Shown here: positions 37,117-48,036 of the stretch, in pieces | How the letters are laid out: every line of letters starts with the position of its first letter | Numbering within the stretch: position 1 is the first letter of the stretch | NCBI RefSeq assembly: GCF_900215245.1 | Contig: NZ_LT907842.1 | Coordinates: 3,410,001-3,474,000 of the forward strand | DNA length: 64,000 nt | Origin: Pseudomonas fluorescens | GTDB lineage: Bacteria; Pseudomonadota; Gammaproteobacteria; Pseudomonadales; Pseudomonadaceae | Direction of reading: 5' to 3' | Program-made: the position numbers and the translations under genes | Notes under the pieces: model-generated | Seen by the model: the letters and a program-made list of their open reading frames with translations, nothing else | What the model was told of the DNA's origin: nothing | Databases searched by the model: none

Positions 37117-37124
37117 AGGTAACC

Positions 37125-38573
37125 TCATTGCCCGGTTGAGGCGGTCTGTTGACCACCGGCGGGGAATACGTTGCGTGTGCAAATTTTCGCTTCGACTTTC
37201 TGCGCGGCAGCACCCTCTTCTGGGCCCTGCACTTCCACGGCCAGCAAGTTTTGCGAGGCCCAGTCTTCATCGGTGCGCAGTTCAAAGGCGAAACGCCCGT
37301 CTGTATCGGATGTTTCGGGTTTGTCGATCTTGATGTCCTCGTGGCGCCCGTTCATGTACCAGAGGGTGGCTTGCAGGGTTTTCACCGACGGGTCGGCGAA
37401 GCGGATGTCGACCTGATGGCTGCTGTTGCGCAGGTCTTTGTTCGAACGGTTGACCATTAATTCGTTCTTGCCGGGTTTCAACGTGGTGCTCGCGCTCATC
37501 TGCGCGGTCTTGCCTTCGCAGCCGTTGTCGAGCAGCGCCATCATCTGGCGGTAGATGGTCTCCTGGTCGAGGCGATAGAGCGGCGAGAATTCCCAGATGA
37601 GAATTTTCGGCGGGGTTTTCTGGAATTCATCGCTGCCCAGGTACTGGATCATCGACCCTTCCAGGCCACCGCCGGGGAAGGCGACGTTGAGGATGTCGGC
37701 ACCGATTTCCTGTTCAAGGAAGCCGGCGAAGTTGTAGTTCTTGCCGCTGTGGCTGGTGCCCACCAGGGTGATCTGCGGGTTGCCGGCATCGCTGAACAGG
37801 TCGCCGTCGCCGGCTTCGCCTTTGGGCTCGGTGGTGAATTGGTCCATGTACTGGATCGCGTAGCTGGTGCCGCAGAGCTGCCCGGCCATGTTGTGCAACG
37901 TGCCGGTCTTGCCCATGCGCCCGGAGCGCTTGGTTTCGAATTCGCGCTTGGGAATATCGGCAAACTCCGGCATGGCATGCACTTTGGCGCCGACGATTTT
38001 TGCCGTGCGCTGAGCGCCGTACGGGGTCCAGTGCTGGTCGCCGCGGAAGTAGAAATCGTGGGCCGGCAACTCATCCGGCAGTTGCTCGTTGGTGAGCGGC
38101 GACAAGTCCGGCACCACATAACCCATCTTGGCGAAACGGCCGAGCATGGTTTTGTAGTTGCCCAACGCCTTGTCAAAATCGAACTTGGCTTTCTCTTCCG
38201 GGTTGAGCTTGTTGCGGTTCACCAGGCCACGGGTCGGCTGGTAGACCACCACCAGTTCCACGCCTTTGGCCTTGAACGCATCGTGCAGTTGTTGCATGCG
38301 CTTGTAGCCGGCGGGGCTGGTGTCGAATTCGGTACGCAAATCTTCCTGGGTACGGAACAGCCAGTCGCCCTGGGCTTGCACCAGGGTGGTGAAGTTCTGC
38401 TGGTAGCGCGTGGTGTAGTTCTTCGCGTCATGGGCGGCCGGGCACAGGCTGCAGCACGGCTCGGCGGTAAACGTAGGCGCTTTCACTTCATCGGCGCGCA
38501 CGCCCTGGCTGGCCGCCAGCAGGCCGAGGGTCAGACCCGAGAGGCTCAGCAGTTTGATTATGTGTGGGTGCAT
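37125..38573 (-). CDS. algX: Alginate acetyltransferase AlgX
   Basis: Periplasmic terminal acetyltransferase. About 482 residues from [20 protein letters not shown]; an ATG nine bases earlier is possible. Signal peptide of about 27 residues, then an SGNH-like domain with Asp/His in [16 protein letters not shown] and Ser in [13 protein letters not shown], then a C-terminal carbohydrate-binding module (from about 345). It is 11 bp after algG and 8 bp before algL. Confidence 0.95.
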   Translation of the reverse strand: MHPHIIKLLSLSGLTLGLLAASQGVRADEVKAPTFTAEPCCSLCPAAHDAKNYTTRYQQNFTTLVQAQGDWLFRTQEDLRTEFDTSPAGYKRMQQLHDAFKAKGVELVVVYQPTRGLVNRNKLNPEEKAKFDFDKALGNYKTMLGRFAKMGYVVPDLSPLTNEQLPDELPAHDFYFRGDQHWTPYGAQRTAKIVGAKVHAMPEFADIPKREFETKRSGRMGKTGTLHNMAGQLCGTSYAIQYMDQFTTEPKGEAGDGDLFSDAGNPQITLVGTSHSGKNYNFAGFLEQEIGADILNVAFPGGGLEGSMIQYLGSDEFQKTPPKILIWEFSPLYRLDQETIYRQMMALLDNGCEGKTAQMSASTTLKPGKNELMVNRSNKDLRNSSHQVDIRFADPSVKTLQATLWYMNGRHEDIKIDKPETSDTDGRFAFELRTDEDWASQNLLAVEVQGPEEGAAAQKVEAKICTRNVFPAGGQQTASTGQ

Positions 38574-38584
38574 AAGGGTCATCC

Positions 38585-40159
38585 TCAGTCCTGCATTTGG
38601 GTCTGGCGTTCGACAGGGTCGATCAGCACGGCTTTCTGCTGGCGCACCAGCAGGTCGAGAATTTCTTCCTGCCGGTCACCCAGCACGCCGTTGAAGCTGA
38701 TGCCGCTGGATTTGGTCGGCGCCAGCATCGCTACGCGGTACAGCTCGACGCTCAACGGCGAGTCGATGGACAGCGGCCCGCTGCCGTTACCCGCCAGTTC
38801 ACCGCCGACCACAATCAGCGAGACCTTGGCGTCGAACGGGTCGAGGGCGATGTCGCGGTCGGTGTCGGTCAAATCCTTGATGTGGCCGTACACGCCGGTC
38901 AGGCCGTTGGCCATGGCGCTGTTCTCGTACAGGCGAATGTTCACGCTGTTACGGATGCGGATACCGTGGCGACGATTGGCAATCACCTTGTTGCCCCACA
39001 GCAGGTTGTCGCCGCTCTCATAGAGGGTGATGCCGTCGGTGTGGTTGCGGTAGATCTCGTTGTCGGCGATCAGGTTGTTCACGCTGTTCCGGTCGATCAC
39101 CAGGCCTGAAAGCTTGTTGTCATAGCTGCGGTTGTTGAAGATGAAGCTGTCGTTCACTTCCCGGGAAATGATGATGCCGTGCTTCTTCTTGGTGCCGTAG
39201 ACGGTGTTGTCCGCAATGATCAGGCCGTGGGAACGGTCGTGCGGGTCAATGCCGTAGACGATGTTGTCTTTGTAGGTGTTGCCCTTGATCACAAAGCCGG
39301 TGGTCTCGTAGCAGTAGAAGCCGTACCACATGTCCGAGAATTCGGAATCGATGATCCAGCCGGTCGGCTCAGCGCGCTTGAGGACCTTGGCCATGTTCGG
39401 CGTGTACTGGGAAATACTCACCCCGTACGACTTACTGTTGGCGTAGCCGAAACTGGCCATCTTGCTGTTGGCGATATAGGTCTGGGTGCCGCCCCAGGCC
39501 AGCAGGAACGGGCGGAATTCCTTGGGCGACTGAAAAGTCGCCGGGCCGTTGGCCTTTTCGTTCCAGCCGGTAATCCGGGTATCACGCACAAACAGCTGGC
39601 CGTCGTTGATCAGGAACGAACCGGCCTGCTGGGACAGGCGCAGCTCCTGGGTCTTCTTGTCGATTTCGAGGATGCCCTTGCGCCCGACCACGATCGGCAG
39701 CTTGGCCAGGAACACACCCGGCGACGTTTCGCTGAGGTACTGCTTGGGCACTTTGCCGAGCAGGTCCTTGAGGTTCATGTAGCCGTCGTCGACAAAGATC
39801 GCCTGGGGAATGCCGTGCTGGCGCACCACCCATTCGGCCATCTTGTTGTCGCCGCCGATAAAGTCCTTGAGGGCGTCTTCCTGCATCATGCGGCGGACGC
39901 TGACTTTGCCGGGCTTGGTGCGCACGACCTTCTTTTCCATCGCCGCGGCGGTGTAGCCCGACAGGTCCGGCAGGGCCGGCTTGGGCATTTCCAGCGGCGC
40001 GGTTGGCGGGCTGGAGATGGTGTAGGTCTTGGCCTGTTGCAGCTCTTTGGCGATGGTCGGCGCCTTCACCGCCGCACCGTCGGCAAAGGCCGAAGTGCTG
40101 GCCAGCAGCATGGCTGCGACCAGCAGGCTGACCGAGCCTTTGAGGGCTTGAGGGTTCAT
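38585..40159 (-). CDS. algG: Mannuronan C-5-epimerase AlgG
   Basis: Periplasmic right-handed beta-helix enzyme converting D-mannuronate to L-guluronate in the polymer. 524 residues, with a signal peptide of about 26 residues. The catalytic DPHDR motif is in YGIDPHDRSHGLIIADN, and repeated parallel-helix rungs (NDSFIFNNRSYDNKLSGLVI; VNNLIADNEIYRNHTDGI) are visible. GGGAG lies nine bases before the chosen ATG. Confidence 0.96.
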   Translation of the reverse strand: MNPQALKGSVSLLVAAMLLASTSAFADGAAVKAPTIAKELQQAKTYTISSPPTAPLEMPKPALPDLSGYTAAAMEKKVVRTKPGKVSVRRMMQEDALKDFIGGDNKMAEWVVRQHGIPQAIFVDDGYMNLKDLLGKVPKQYLSETSPGVFLAKLPIVVGRKGILEIDKKTQELRLSQQAGSFLINDGQLFVRDTRITGWNEKANGPATFQSPKEFRPFLLAWGGTQTYIANSKMASFGYANSKSYGVSISQYTPNMAKVLKRAEPTGWIIDSEFSDMWYGFYCYETTGFVIKGNTYKDNIVYGIDPHDRSHGLIIADNTVYGTKKKHGIIISREVNDSFIFNNRSYDNKLSGLVIDRNSVNNLIADNEIYRNHTDGITLYESGDNLLWGNKVIANRRHGIRIRNSVNIRLYENSAMANGLTGVYGHIKDLTDTDRDIALDPFDAKVSLIVVGGELAGNGSGPLSIDSPLSVELYRVAMLAPTKSSGISFNGVLGDRQEEILDLLVRQQKAVLIDPVERQTQMQD

Positions 40160-40173
40160 CGCGCAGGCTCCCA

Positions 40174-41661
40174 TCAGAATTTCCAGATCACGTCGACAAA
40201 GGCGCGGTGCATGTACGTGTCGACGCCGCTGCCATAGGCGTCGCCCGGTTTGAACACGCCTGCACGCAAGCGCACCAGGGCCGATGGTTCGTTGATCGAC
40301 TGGCTCAGCGCGGCCGGTAGCAGGCCTTTCTTGAAGTATTTGGTGACCACGACGTCCATCTCCTGGCCGAGGTCCTTCTTGCCGTCTTCAAGCGGCAACG
40401 AGGTGCTGGAGAGGATTGCGCCGGTCACGTCATCGGTGTTGTTCTGCACCGCATCGATGCCGTTACTGCCCACCGGCTTGTTGCCGTCGACGCGCCAGAA
40501 CTTGTGGTACACCAGGCTGGCGTCATAGTCCTCGCGCAGCTGCCAGGAACCGAACAGGCTCATGGACTGCATGTTGTTCATCTCGCCGCGAAACGCCTCG
40601 CCGAAGCGGTGCACGCGCGATTGCGTGCCGGTCCAGTTCGAGCGGTTACTTTGCAGGCCGTTCTGCTCGTAGTTGGCACTGGCGCGCGAGTAAGCCGCGC
40701 CGACTTGCCACTGCGGGTCGAGGCGCAGGCGGATACCCAGGTCGGTGGCCCAGCCACTCACGTCGTCGCTGCGCTTGGCTTGTGCCGGGCGGGTGCCGTC
40801 GGCGTTCAAGGCGTTGACCGTGTCGCGGTTGCCTTTCATGCCGGTGACGCTGGCCCAGTAGTTGACGGTGTTGGTGTTGCGCCAGTTATAGGCGTCGCTG
40901 TTGGCTTCGATGCCGAGCCAGGTCAGGTCGCCGTTTTCGCGCTTGTCCAACGGGTCGGTGGCCACGCCCGGTTCGGCGTAGTCGAGCTTGCCGTCGTCAT
41001 GGGTGTGATGGCCACGCAGGCCGATCCACTGCCCCGGCGTCCACTGGTAGGCGGCGTCGGCGTAGAAGTGCTTGCGGTCCTTGTCGTCAGGCGACAGTTC
41101 CTTCAAGTCGGTGCGGTATTCGCTGAAGCGTTCGGCGGCGCCGATATTGGCTTTGAGCAAGGTGGTGTCGAAGGTCCAGTTCAGCGCTTCGATATTGGTA
41201 TCGCGCCATTGGCCATCGTCATTGTTCAGGCGCTGGCGCCCGACCTTGAGGAGCTCGCCAGGGTAGGGCGTGAAGCCGCTGTAGCCGACCCAGAACTCGC
41301 GCAGGGCCAAATAGTTTTTCTTGGTCTTGCGGTCGTCGTTGCTCGATTGGGCGGCGCTGTCATCGGAGGACTGTTGCAGGGTGTCGGTCTCGATGATGTC
41401 ACTCGACGTCACGGCCTGGCCCATGGCATAGGCGCTCCACGCGCCGCTTTCGCCATAGACCCATGGGCGCAGGTCGAGGCCGATGCCGTTGACGTCGCCG
41501 CCGGGCTTGGTGCCCAGGTCGCGGTCGTCTTCGGACTGGCCGGTGATTTTCACTTCGAGGCCGAAGTTCTTGGCTTCGGTCAGTGCGGCCAGGGTCGGGC
41601 ATGACCACAGCAGGGCACAGGTCAGGCCGATGCCGGCCTTGACGAATGGGTTGAGCTTCAT
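40174..41661 (-). CDS. algE: Alginate outer membrane porin AlgE
   Basis: Outer membrane 18-strand beta-barrel through which alginate leaves. 495 residues, with a signal peptide of about 25 residues ending at TLAA. Strands such as [20 protein letters not shown], many Trp/Tyr pairs, and the terminal DVIWKF with C-terminal Phe are typical. Its start overlaps the algK stop by 4 bp, as expected for partners of one complex. Confidence 0.95.
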   Translation of the reverse strand: MKLNPFVKAGIGLTCALLWSCPTLAALTEAKNFGLEVKITGQSEDDRDLGTKPGGDVNGIGLDLRPWVYGESGAWSAYAMGQAVTSSDIIETDTLQQSSDDSAAQSSNDDRKTKKNYLALREFWVGYSGFTPYPGELLKVGRQRLNNDDGQWRDTNIEALNWTFDTTLLKANIGAAERFSEYRTDLKELSPDDKDRKHFYADAAYQWTPGQWIGLRGHHTHDDGKLDYAEPGVATDPLDKRENGDLTWLGIEANSDAYNWRNTNTVNYWASVTGMKGNRDTVNALNADGTRPAQAKRSDDVSGWATDLGIRLRLDPQWQVGAAYSRASANYEQNGLQSNRSNWTGTQSRVHRFGEAFRGEMNNMQSMSLFGSWQLREDYDASLVYHKFWRVDGNKPVGSNGIDAVQNNTDDVTGAILSSTSLPLEDGKKDLGQEMDVVVTKYFKKGLLPAALSQSINEPSALVRLRAGVFKPGDAYGSGVDTYMHRAFVDVIWKF

Positions 41662-43175
41662 AGGGATTCCTCGCCGTCTTCTTCTTGCAGGGCGTGCAGT
41701 TGCAGCGTGCTCTGGGCCAGGGTGCCGCGCGTGGTCAGCTCCTGCTGCACCAGGCGTTGGCCTTCGGCGCGTTGCTCGGGCGTCAGCGGGGCTTCGAGCT
41801 GCGTGGCCAAGTCATTGGCCTCTGGCGTGTCCTGGGCTTTAGCCAACTGGCTGAAGACATAGGCGTTCAATGGGTCGGGCTTGGTGCCCTTGCCTTGGGA
41901 AAACAATTGGGCGATGGCGAAGTCGGCGCTGTTCTGGCCGTTGCGCGCAGCGGTCAGCAAGTGGTCGAGGGCTTTTTGCGAGTAGACCTTGCCCAGGTAG
42001 CCACGGCGGTAGATCTGGCCGAGGTAGTAATCGGCGGCGACTTCCTTGCCGACGGCTTTTTCGAAGTGCGCTTCGGCGGCTTTCGCATCTGCTGGCACCC
42101 ACTTGCCTTCGTAGTAGAGCTTGCCCAGCAACAGCTCGGCACGCGGCTGGTCGGCGGCGCGGCCGTTATCCAGGTACTGCATCATCTGGTCGACATCGCC
42201 GAGTTCGGGGAAGTCGTAGAGCAGTTGCGCCAGGCTGACCCAGGAGGCGGGGTAGCCGGGGGCGATTTTTTCCAGCAGGGCCTGGGCGGTTTTTTCGTCC
42301 GGCTTGCCGAGCGTCGCGTCGCCCAACACACGGGCCACGCTGTCGACGCGCTGGGCCGTGACCGTGCCACGGCTGTAGCCGGCTTCCAGCTGCTTGAGCA
42401 GCTCGGCCTGTTTTTCCGGCGCGGCTTGTTTCTGGTAGACCGTGGCCAACTCGACGTAGCAGATGTCGGTGGTGTTCAGGGCGGCCTTGCAGATGCGTTC
42501 CACATCATCCAGATGCTGGTCGTAGGTGTCCTGGGTGCGATACAGCAGCACCTGGGCCAGGCCCGCTTCCGGGTAACCCGCCGCCTGCCATTTGCTGATC
42601 TGTTGCTGGGCGTTCACGTTAGGAAAGCTGTGCGGGTATTGCAGGTACAGCATCGCCAGCGGAATCAGGGTATTGCCTTCGCCATTGGCAAAGGCTTTTT
42701 TCAGCAGGCCCTCGGCTTCGTGCTGCTCGGCCTCGGTGGCGCCCGGCTTGGCCACCAGCAGGCGACCCAGGCGGGCCTGGGCGCGCGGCGAGGTATCGGC
42801 GGCCGCGCGGTAGGTGGCCTCGGCCTGGCGGATCTGCTCGGGGTCGCGGGTGGTCACCTGGATATCCGCCAGGCCGACTTGAGCCTCGCTGTAACCCAGG
42901 TCTGCCAGCTGCTGATAGTTCTGCTGGGCGGTGACCGTGTCGCCACGTTTGAGGGCTTCGTTGGCCAGGCGCTGGTCGGGCAGGCCGGCGCAACCGGCGA
43001 GGCTGACCGCCAGTGCCAATGTGCAGAATGCAGAGGCGAAGTGCGACCCGCTCTGTGTGGGAGCTGGCTTGCCTGCGACGCGGGCAACTCGGTCTTTCAG
43101 GTGCACCGAGTCGATCCCATCGCGGGCAAGCCCGACTCCCACAGTGCTCTGTGTTGTGCTTGAAATAGGGTTCAC
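41658..43175 (-). CDS. algK: Alginate secretion lipoprotein AlgK
   Basis: TPR/Sel1-type outer-membrane lipoprotein that directs AlgE. 505 residues from GTG at 43175, because GGAGG is eight bases upstream of this codon but only two before the ATG at 43181. The lipobox LAGC ends at Cys62, and a REPIN (43057-43142) codes for about residues 12-40, so the signal peptide has an unusually long polar n-region before the [13 protein letters not shown] stretch. After that the protein follows AlgK normally ([20 protein letters not shown] onward). Confidence 0.9.
   Translation of the reverse strand: MNPISSTTQSTVGVGLARDGIDSVHLKDRVARVAGKPAPTQSGSHFASAFCTLALAVSLAGCAGLPDQRLANEALKRGDTVTAQQNYQQLADLGYSEAQVGLADIQVTTRDPEQIRQAEATYRAAADTSPRAQARLGRLLVAKPGATEAEQHEAEGLLKKAFANGEGNTLIPLAMLYLQYPHSFPNVNAQQQISKWQAAGYPEAGLAQVLLYRTQDTYDQHLDDVERICKAALNTTDICYVELATVYQKQAAPEKQAELLKQLEAGYSRGTVTAQRVDSVARVLGDATLGKPDEKTAQALLEKIAPGYPASWVSLAQLLYDFPELGDVDQMMQYLDNGRAADQPRAELLLGKLYYEGKWVPADAKAAEAHFEKAVGKEVAADYYLGQIYRRGYLGKVYSQKALDHLLTAARNGQNSADFAIAQLFSQGKGTKPDPLNAYVFSQLAKAQDTPEANDLATQLEAPLTPEQRAEGQRLVQQELTTRGTLAQSTLQLHALQEEDGEESL
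43057..43142. repeat. REPIN inside the algK coding sequence
   Basis: Arms GTGGGAGCTGGCTTGCCTGC and GCGGGCAAGCCCGACTCCCAC are inverse-complementary at REP ends. Unlike all other copies here it lies within an open gene, near the 5' end of algK. The algK frame reads through without a stop. Confidence 0.85.
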
Positions 43176-43190
43176 AGGCATGTCCTCCGC

Positions 43191-44357
43191 TTACAGACCG
43201 TGAGCCATGGCTTTATCGATCAGCCAGTTCAGCGAAGGGCCACGGTCGCTGGTGACTTCCACTGGGCGGCCGGCGTAGGTGCTGTCCAGCGGTGCATCCG
43301 GCTTGATCTGTACGCGGATGTCGGAAGACAGGTCGTCGCTGTTCAGGCTGGCGCTGCTGACGATGGTGCCCGTGCGGACCTGTTCTTCGTCGGCGACCTG
43401 GAAGCTCACCGGCGTGCCTGGGCGCACGTCGGCGAACTGGCGATAGGTGAAGCGCGCTTCTACGTTGGCCAGGCTGCCGCGTGGCACCAGTCGGAAGATC
43501 ACGTCGCCCTTGTTGGCGTACTGACCGTCGGCGACCAGTTGCTGGGCGACGACGCAATCGCACGGGGAGGTCAGGGTGCCGGTCATTTGCTTGCCGAACA
43601 GTTCTTCGACCTTGGCCGGTTGCAACTGCTCTTCGTCCAGATGGCCCTTGAGCACATCGAGCATGCTGGTGCTGAACGTCGCCAGTGGCGCGCCTTTGGC
43701 CGCGACCGCGTCACCTTTGAGCAGGCTTTGTACGGTGCCGTCACGCGGCATGGTCACGTTCATGCCGGGCACGCTGACCAGGCCAGCCTGGGCGTGGCTG
43801 ACGAAGTACATGCCGTAGACCGACTTGAACACAAAACCGAACGCGGCGAGGCCGACAATGAAGATCCCGGCGCTGAACACCACGGCGCGCAGACGACCGA
43901 ACGCGGTCATGCCGCTGCCGCCGTCCTTGACCTTGCGCGCCTTGGTGAAGTTGTCGCGTTGCAGGGTGGCCAGTACGTCGCCCATGGTCACAATGTCGCC
44001 GGACAAGTGCGACGTGATCAGGTGGCGCAGGGTGGAAATATCCTGGGCGTCGAGGTTCTGGAACTGGCAACCGGTGCGGCCGCTCTGGCGGTCGTAGGAG
44101 CGAATCTGCAGCTCTACATCCATCGCCAAACCGAGGTTATCGATCACGAACTGCAGGCGGCCCTTGTGCACTTCACCGACGGTCAGTGGCTGGGTGGCGG
44201 TGAACGCCAGGCCACCGGCGGACAGGTCGATTACCCGTGCTTCGGTCTGGGTACGGTCGGTGTTGAAGAAGCGCAGCTTGGCCGGGATTTTCACCCGGGC
44301 ATGTTGGCGCTGGGCTTCGGATTCGTGGACAACATTGGCGTTTACTGGGCTGTTCAT
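43191..44357 (-). CDS. alg44: Alginate co-polymerase Alg44
   Basis: Inner-membrane partner of Alg8 that senses c-di-GMP. 388 residues. The N-terminal PilZ domain (about 14-120) has the Arg-containing motif RQHARVKIPAKLRF and the DLSAGGLAF motif, both c-di-GMP-binding. A helix lies near 155-178, followed by a periplasmic HlyD-like domain (about 190-388). AGGAAATCG supports the start. No fault seen in the c-di-GMP motif. Confidence 0.96.
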   Translation of the reverse strand: MNSPVNANVVHESEAQRQHARVKIPAKLRFFNTDRTQTEARVIDLSAGGLAFTATQPLTVGEVHKGRLQFVIDNLGLAMDVELQIRSYDRQSGRTGCQFQNLDAQDISTLRHLITSHLSGDIVTMGDVLATLQRDNFTKARKVKDGGSGMTAFGRLRAVVFSAGIFIVGLAAFGFVFKSVYGMYFVSHAQAGLVSVPGMNVTMPRDGTVQSLLKGDAVAAKGAPLATFSTSMLDVLKGHLDEEQLQPAKVEELFGKQMTGTLTSPCDCVVAQQLVADGQYANKGDVIFRLVPRGSLANVEARFTYRQFADVRPGTPVSFQVADEEQVRTGTIVSSASLNSDDLSSDIRVQIKPDAPLDSTYAGRPVEVTSDRGPSLNWLIDKAMAHGL

Positions 44358-44393
44358 ATGTTCGATTTCCTAGTTAATTCAGGCTTGGCTGGG

Positions 44394-45875
44394 TCAGACC
44401 ATCATCAGCAACACGGCGACGAAAATGCTGCCGGCGGAGAAGGTCATGGTCCGAGACGACCAGGTGTTGAACCAACGTTGAAAGCTGGCCAAATCGCGGG
44501 TCAGTTTGGTGTCCTGGCGGGTCCAGGACTGTTGATCAAGGCGGAAGAACACGTAGATCTTCACCAGCGCGCCCATGATCTGGTTGTAATAGAGAATCAC
44601 CGGGTACGCCGGGCCGATGGTGTGGCCGGAGCACGACAGCAACAGGGTCAGGATCAGGCGCGTGATGCCGATCCACAGCAGGTACGCAAGGATGAACGCG
44701 CCGCCGTACTTGAAGGTGGCGATGATGGCCACGGTCAGGCCGAGCAGGGAGGTCCACATCGACACGCGCTGGTCGAACAGCACCACGCTGGTGAACAGGC
44801 CCAGGCGGCGTACGCCGAGGCCGAGGGCGCGGGAGTTCTGGCGCAGGTTGTTGCCGTACCAGCGGAACATCAGCTTGCGGCTGGCCTTGATAAAGCTCTT
44901 TTCCGGCGGGTGCTCCACGGTGTTGATCGCGGCGTCCGGCACGTAGAAGGTGTCGTAACCGAGGCGCATCAGGCTGAACCAGCTGGACTTGTCATCGCCG
45001 GTCAAAAACTTGAAGCGGCCCAGGCGCCAGTGTTGCAGCGAGTCGCTTTCCACATCGGCGATAAAGCCCGGGTCGGTGACCACGCTGGCACGGAACACCG
45101 ACATGCGCCCGGTCATGGTCAGCACGCGCTTGGACAGGGCCATGGAGCACATGTTGATGTGGCGCTGGGCGAAGCGCAGTTTGTGCCACTCGCTCATGAT
45201 GTAGCCGCCGCGCACTTCGCAGAACTCGTTGGTGGTCAGGCCGCCGACGTTGCCGAACAGTTGGAACCACGGCACGGTCTTGCGCACCACGCCTTCGGCG
45301 AGCACGGTGTCGCCATCGATCACGGCGACCACTGCGCGGTCATCCGGCAGGTGGCGGGAGATGGCGCGGAAACCAAAGGCCAGGCCGTCACGCTTGCCGG
45401 TGCCGGCGATGCGCACGAAGTCGAGCTTTACGTGGTCCGGCGGGTTCATGCGTTCCCACAGGCTTTTCACCAGCAGTTCATCGGACATTTCCACCAGCGA
45501 GCAGACCACGGTGGTGGGGAAGCCGCATTCGATGGCCTCGCGAATGACCGAGCTGTAGACCTGGGCGGTGGTCAGCGCATCGATACGGAAGCTGGTGACC
45601 ATGAGGAACACATGGGACGGGTCTGCCGCCTTGCCCAGCTTGCGCACCTTGCGCCGCAGGTGGGGGTAGACCACGTACAGGAACAGCATGCCGCGAAAGA
45701 AATGCGTAGCACCCATCGAGTAGCGCCAGATACCGACGGCGCCAATCAGGAAAATAAAATTCTTCGACTCTGAGTCGAACGTACTCGCCGGCAACAGCAG
45801 GGCGAGTCCCATCAGCAGGCTGAGAAAGAACAGCCAGCCGGCCGATTGCAGCAGTACATGTTTTAACTTGGACAT
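44394..45875 (-). CDS. alg8: Alginate polymerase glycosyltransferase Alg8
   Basis: Family 2 glycosyltransferase polymerising mannuronate from GDP-mannuronate. About 493 residues from [20 protein letters not shown]; a start nine bases earlier is possible. Helices at both ends, with a cytosolic GT domain between. Donor-binding Asp in [11 protein letters not shown], acid/base Asp in [11 protein letters not shown] and an R-W motif in [10 protein letters not shown]. It starts 83 bp after algD and has no strong ribosome site. Confidence 0.95.
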   Translation of the reverse strand: MSKLKHVLLQSAGWLFFLSLLMGLALLLPASTFDSESKNFIFLIGAVGIWRYSMGATHFFRGMLFLYVVYPHLRRKVRKLGKAADPSHVFLMVTSFRIDALTTAQVYSSVIREAIECGFPTTVVCSLVEMSDELLVKSLWERMNPPDHVKLDFVRIAGTGKRDGLAFGFRAISRHLPDDRAVVAVIDGDTVLAEGVVRKTVPWFQLFGNVGGLTTNEFCEVRGGYIMSEWHKLRFAQRHINMCSMALSKRVLTMTGRMSVFRASVVTDPGFIADVESDSLQHWRLGRFKFLTGDDKSSWFSLMRLGYDTFYVPDAAINTVEHPPEKSFIKASRKLMFRWYGNNLRQNSRALGLGVRRLGLFTSVVLFDQRVSMWTSLLGLTVAIIATFKYGGAFILAYLLWIGITRLILTLLLSCSGHTIGPAYPVILYYNQIMGALVKIYVFFRLDQQSWTRQDTKLTRDLASFQRWFNTWSSRTMTFSAGSIFVAVLLMMV

Positions 45876-45958
45876 AAGCGTCATCCGGAAGGGAAGGAGG
45901 CTTCAGGCTGCAAGCGCTGGGGATGAAGACACCTGCAGCCCGAAACTTGCCGTCGCTG

Positions 45959-47275
45959 TTACCAGCAAATACCTTCGGTGCGGCCACTTACGCTGGTGGC
46001 CTTGGACATGAAGCCCACCAGGTCGACCACTTGCTTGCCGTGCGGCGCGTTATGCGCCAGGGCACGGAATTTCTCGTCACGGTTGCCGAGGATGATCACG
46101 TCGGAGTTGTTGATCACCTCATCGAAGTCCGAGTTGAGCAGGGACGACACGTGCGGGATCTTGCCTTCGATGTAGTCCTTGTTCGCGCCGTGCACACGGG
46201 CGTATTCGACGTTGCTGTCGTAGATGCTCAGGTCGAAGCCTTTGCCGATCAGCATTTCCGCGAGCTCGACCAGTGGGCTTTCGCGCAGGTCGTCAGTGCC
46301 GGCCTTGAAACTCAGGCCCAGCAGGGCGACTTTGCGTTTGTCATGGCCGGCGACGATGTCGAAGGCGTTCTGTACCTGGGACTCGTTGCTGCGCATCAGC
46401 GAGTTCAGCAGCGGCGCTTCCACGTCCAGGGAACCGGCGCGGTAGGTCAGGGCACGTACGTCTTTGGGCAGGCACGAGCCGCCAAACGCGAAGCCTGGGC
46501 GCATGTAGTACTGGGACAGGTTGAGGGTCTTGTCCTGGCACACCACTTCCATCACTTCACGGCCATCGACGCCGACGGCCTTGGCGATGTTGCCGATCTC
46601 GTTGGCGAAGGTGACTTTGGTGGCGTGCCACACGTTGCAGGTGTACTTGATCATTTCGGCGACGGCGATGTCCTTGCGGATGATCGGCGCGTCGAGTTCT
46701 TCGTACAGCGACTGCAGGACATCGCCGGAGGCTTTGTCGAACTCACCGATGACGGTCATTGGCGGCAGGTCGTAGTCGGCGATGGCGGTGGATTCGCGCA
46801 GGAATTCCGGGTTGACCGCGACACCGAAGTCGACGCCGGCTTTTTTGCCGGAGCAGTCTTCGAGGATCGGGATCACCACGTTGGCCACCGTGCCTGGCAA
46901 TACGGTGCTGCGCACCACGATGGTGTGGCGGGTGGTCTTGTCACGCAGGACAAACCCGATCTCGCGGCATACCGATTCGATGTAGTTGAGTTCCAGGTCG
47001 CCATTTTTCTTGCTCGGCGTGCCGACACAGATCATCGACAGGTCGGTATCGCGAATGGCGTCGGCGAAGTTGGTCGTGCCGCGCAGTCGACCGTTTGCGA
47101 TGCCTTGGCTCAACAGTTCGCCCAGACCCGGTTCAACGATGGGCGATTTGCCGGCATTGATCAGGTCGATCTTATCCTTGGAGATGTCTACACCGACCAC
47201 TTCATGGCCACGGGCAGACAGGCAACCGGCGCAAACTGCGCCAACGTAACCCAAACCAAATATGCTAATGCGCAT
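45959..47275 (-). CDS. algD: GDP-mannose 6-dehydrogenase AlgD
   Basis: NAD-dependent, four-electron oxidation of GDP-mannose to GDP-mannuronate, the committing step of alginate synthesis. 438 residues from MRISIFGLGYVGAVCAGCLS, which holds the Rossmann GxGxxG; GAGG upstream fixes the start. The catalytic Cys lies in FAFGGSCLPKDVRAL (near 268). It is the first gene of the operon. The long upstream leader carries the AlgU promoter. Confidence 0.98.
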   Translation of the reverse strand: MRISIFGLGYVGAVCAGCLSARGHEVVGVDISKDKIDLINAGKSPIVEPGLGELLSQGIANGRLRGTTNFADAIRDTDLSMICVGTPSKKNGDLELNYIESVCREIGFVLRDKTTRHTIVVRSTVLPGTVANVVIPILEDCSGKKAGVDFGVAVNPEFLRESTAIADYDLPPMTVIGEFDKASGDVLQSLYEELDAPIIRKDIAVAEMIKYTCNVWHATKVTFANEIGNIAKAVGVDGREVMEVVCQDKTLNLSQYYMRPGFAFGGSCLPKDVRALTYRAGSLDVEAPLLNSLMRSNESQVQNAFDIVAGHDKRKVALLGLSFKAGTDDLRESPLVELAEMLIGKGFDLSIYDSNVEYARVHGANKDYIEGKIPHVSSLLNSDFDEVINNSDVIILGNRDEKFRALAHNAPHGKQVVDLVGFMSKATSVSGRTEGICW

Positions 47276-47745
47276 CGCATTTACCTCAATATTAATCATG
47301 CCAATTAGATGGCCGGAGTTCATGTTTTCAAGCGTCACTGATGCCACGAAAGTTGGGCGAATAGACGCCGACTTATCGTGTACAGGCATGTTAAATAACG
47401 AGTGACTAATCATTGCACTCAAGTTGTGCGAAACGTGGCCTTGTTATTGGAGCCTGCCCTGAAATGCAGCCGGCCTTCTTGGGAGAAGCGCCTGGCGCCA
47501 GTGCCGCAGGGCTTTGATAGAGGCATTAAGCCTTTACTTATCAACGCCTTGGGTTGTCTCACTGACCCATTAGGGGAGGCTGAGCCTTGGCCTTATAGTG
47601 CGTGGCAATTCATCCTTGCCGCCGTTATTAATTAATCGGTTGGTAATATGACCCCTGAGTCAAAGTTGAATATGACAACTTTGCTACTTCCGTTGGTCGC
47701 CATGTAAGTCATCTCTTACAGCTACAGAGAATTTCGTTGCCGGTG
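47276..47745 (-). other. Long algD leader, no gene
   Basis: About 470 bp between the AlgU promoter and algD form a long untranslated leader, similar in kind to that of P. aeruginosa algD. It is AT-richer than neighbouring genes, and no open frame with a ribosome site is convincing on either strand. One AlgR-like box lies inside. From 47774 to 48036 further AT-rich bases hold no gene; short repeats such as CACTAGTG are visible, and regulator sites may lie here. Confidence 0.6.
47690..47698 (+). promoter_or_regulatory. AlgR-box-like site in the algD leader
   Basis: CCGTTGGTC differs by one base from the AlgR consensus CCGTTCGTC. It lies about 42-50 bases after the predicted start point, in the untranslated leader. 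A 9-base match is not rare, so this is a candidate only. Confidence 0.35.
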
Positions 47746-47773
47746 GTATGAGCGGTGCATCAGGATGAAGTTC
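47746..47773 (-). promoter_or_regulatory. AlgU (sigma-22) promoter of algD
   Basis: On the minus strand, the -35 GAACTT (47773-47768), a 16-base spacer and the -10 TCATA (from 47751) match the AlgU consensus GAACTT-N16/17-TCnnA exactly. It lies about 475 bp upstream of algD. Envelope-stress control of alginate is inferred from this match and from known Pseudomonas regulation. Confidence 0.8.
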
Positions 47774-48036
47774 CTGGCCGCTCATCCTGTTTCCAGAAAT
47801 TTCTTGAAATATTAGAAAAGATGGCACTGGTACTATATTGATAGCACTTGCTATTTGGGCGAGTGGTTATGGGGAGTTGAAGAGAGAGGATAGTTTTGTG
47901 CCACTAGTGTTTTAAAAAAGTGGTGCCACTACGAAAAAAAATGACGAATGTCGAGTGAAAGATTTGTTAGGAATTTACTTGCTGATTTTTTGGCGCCAAA
48001 TAAATGACGATATTGGGTTTGGAATGCGAACAAAAT

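Noticed and set aside
43200..45773. An 857-codon plus-strand frame opposite alg44 and alg8
   Set aside because: Same reason: no domains, and it spans the intergenic gap of two well-supported genes.
47402..47635. A 77-codon plus-strand frame in the algD leader
   Set aside because: No ribosome site, no recognisable pattern, and inside the expected untranslated leader on the opposite strand.
47880..47935. A second promoter (sigma-54 type, TGGCAC on the minus strand) upstream of algD
   Set aside because: TGGCAC is present but no TTGC follows at the required distance.
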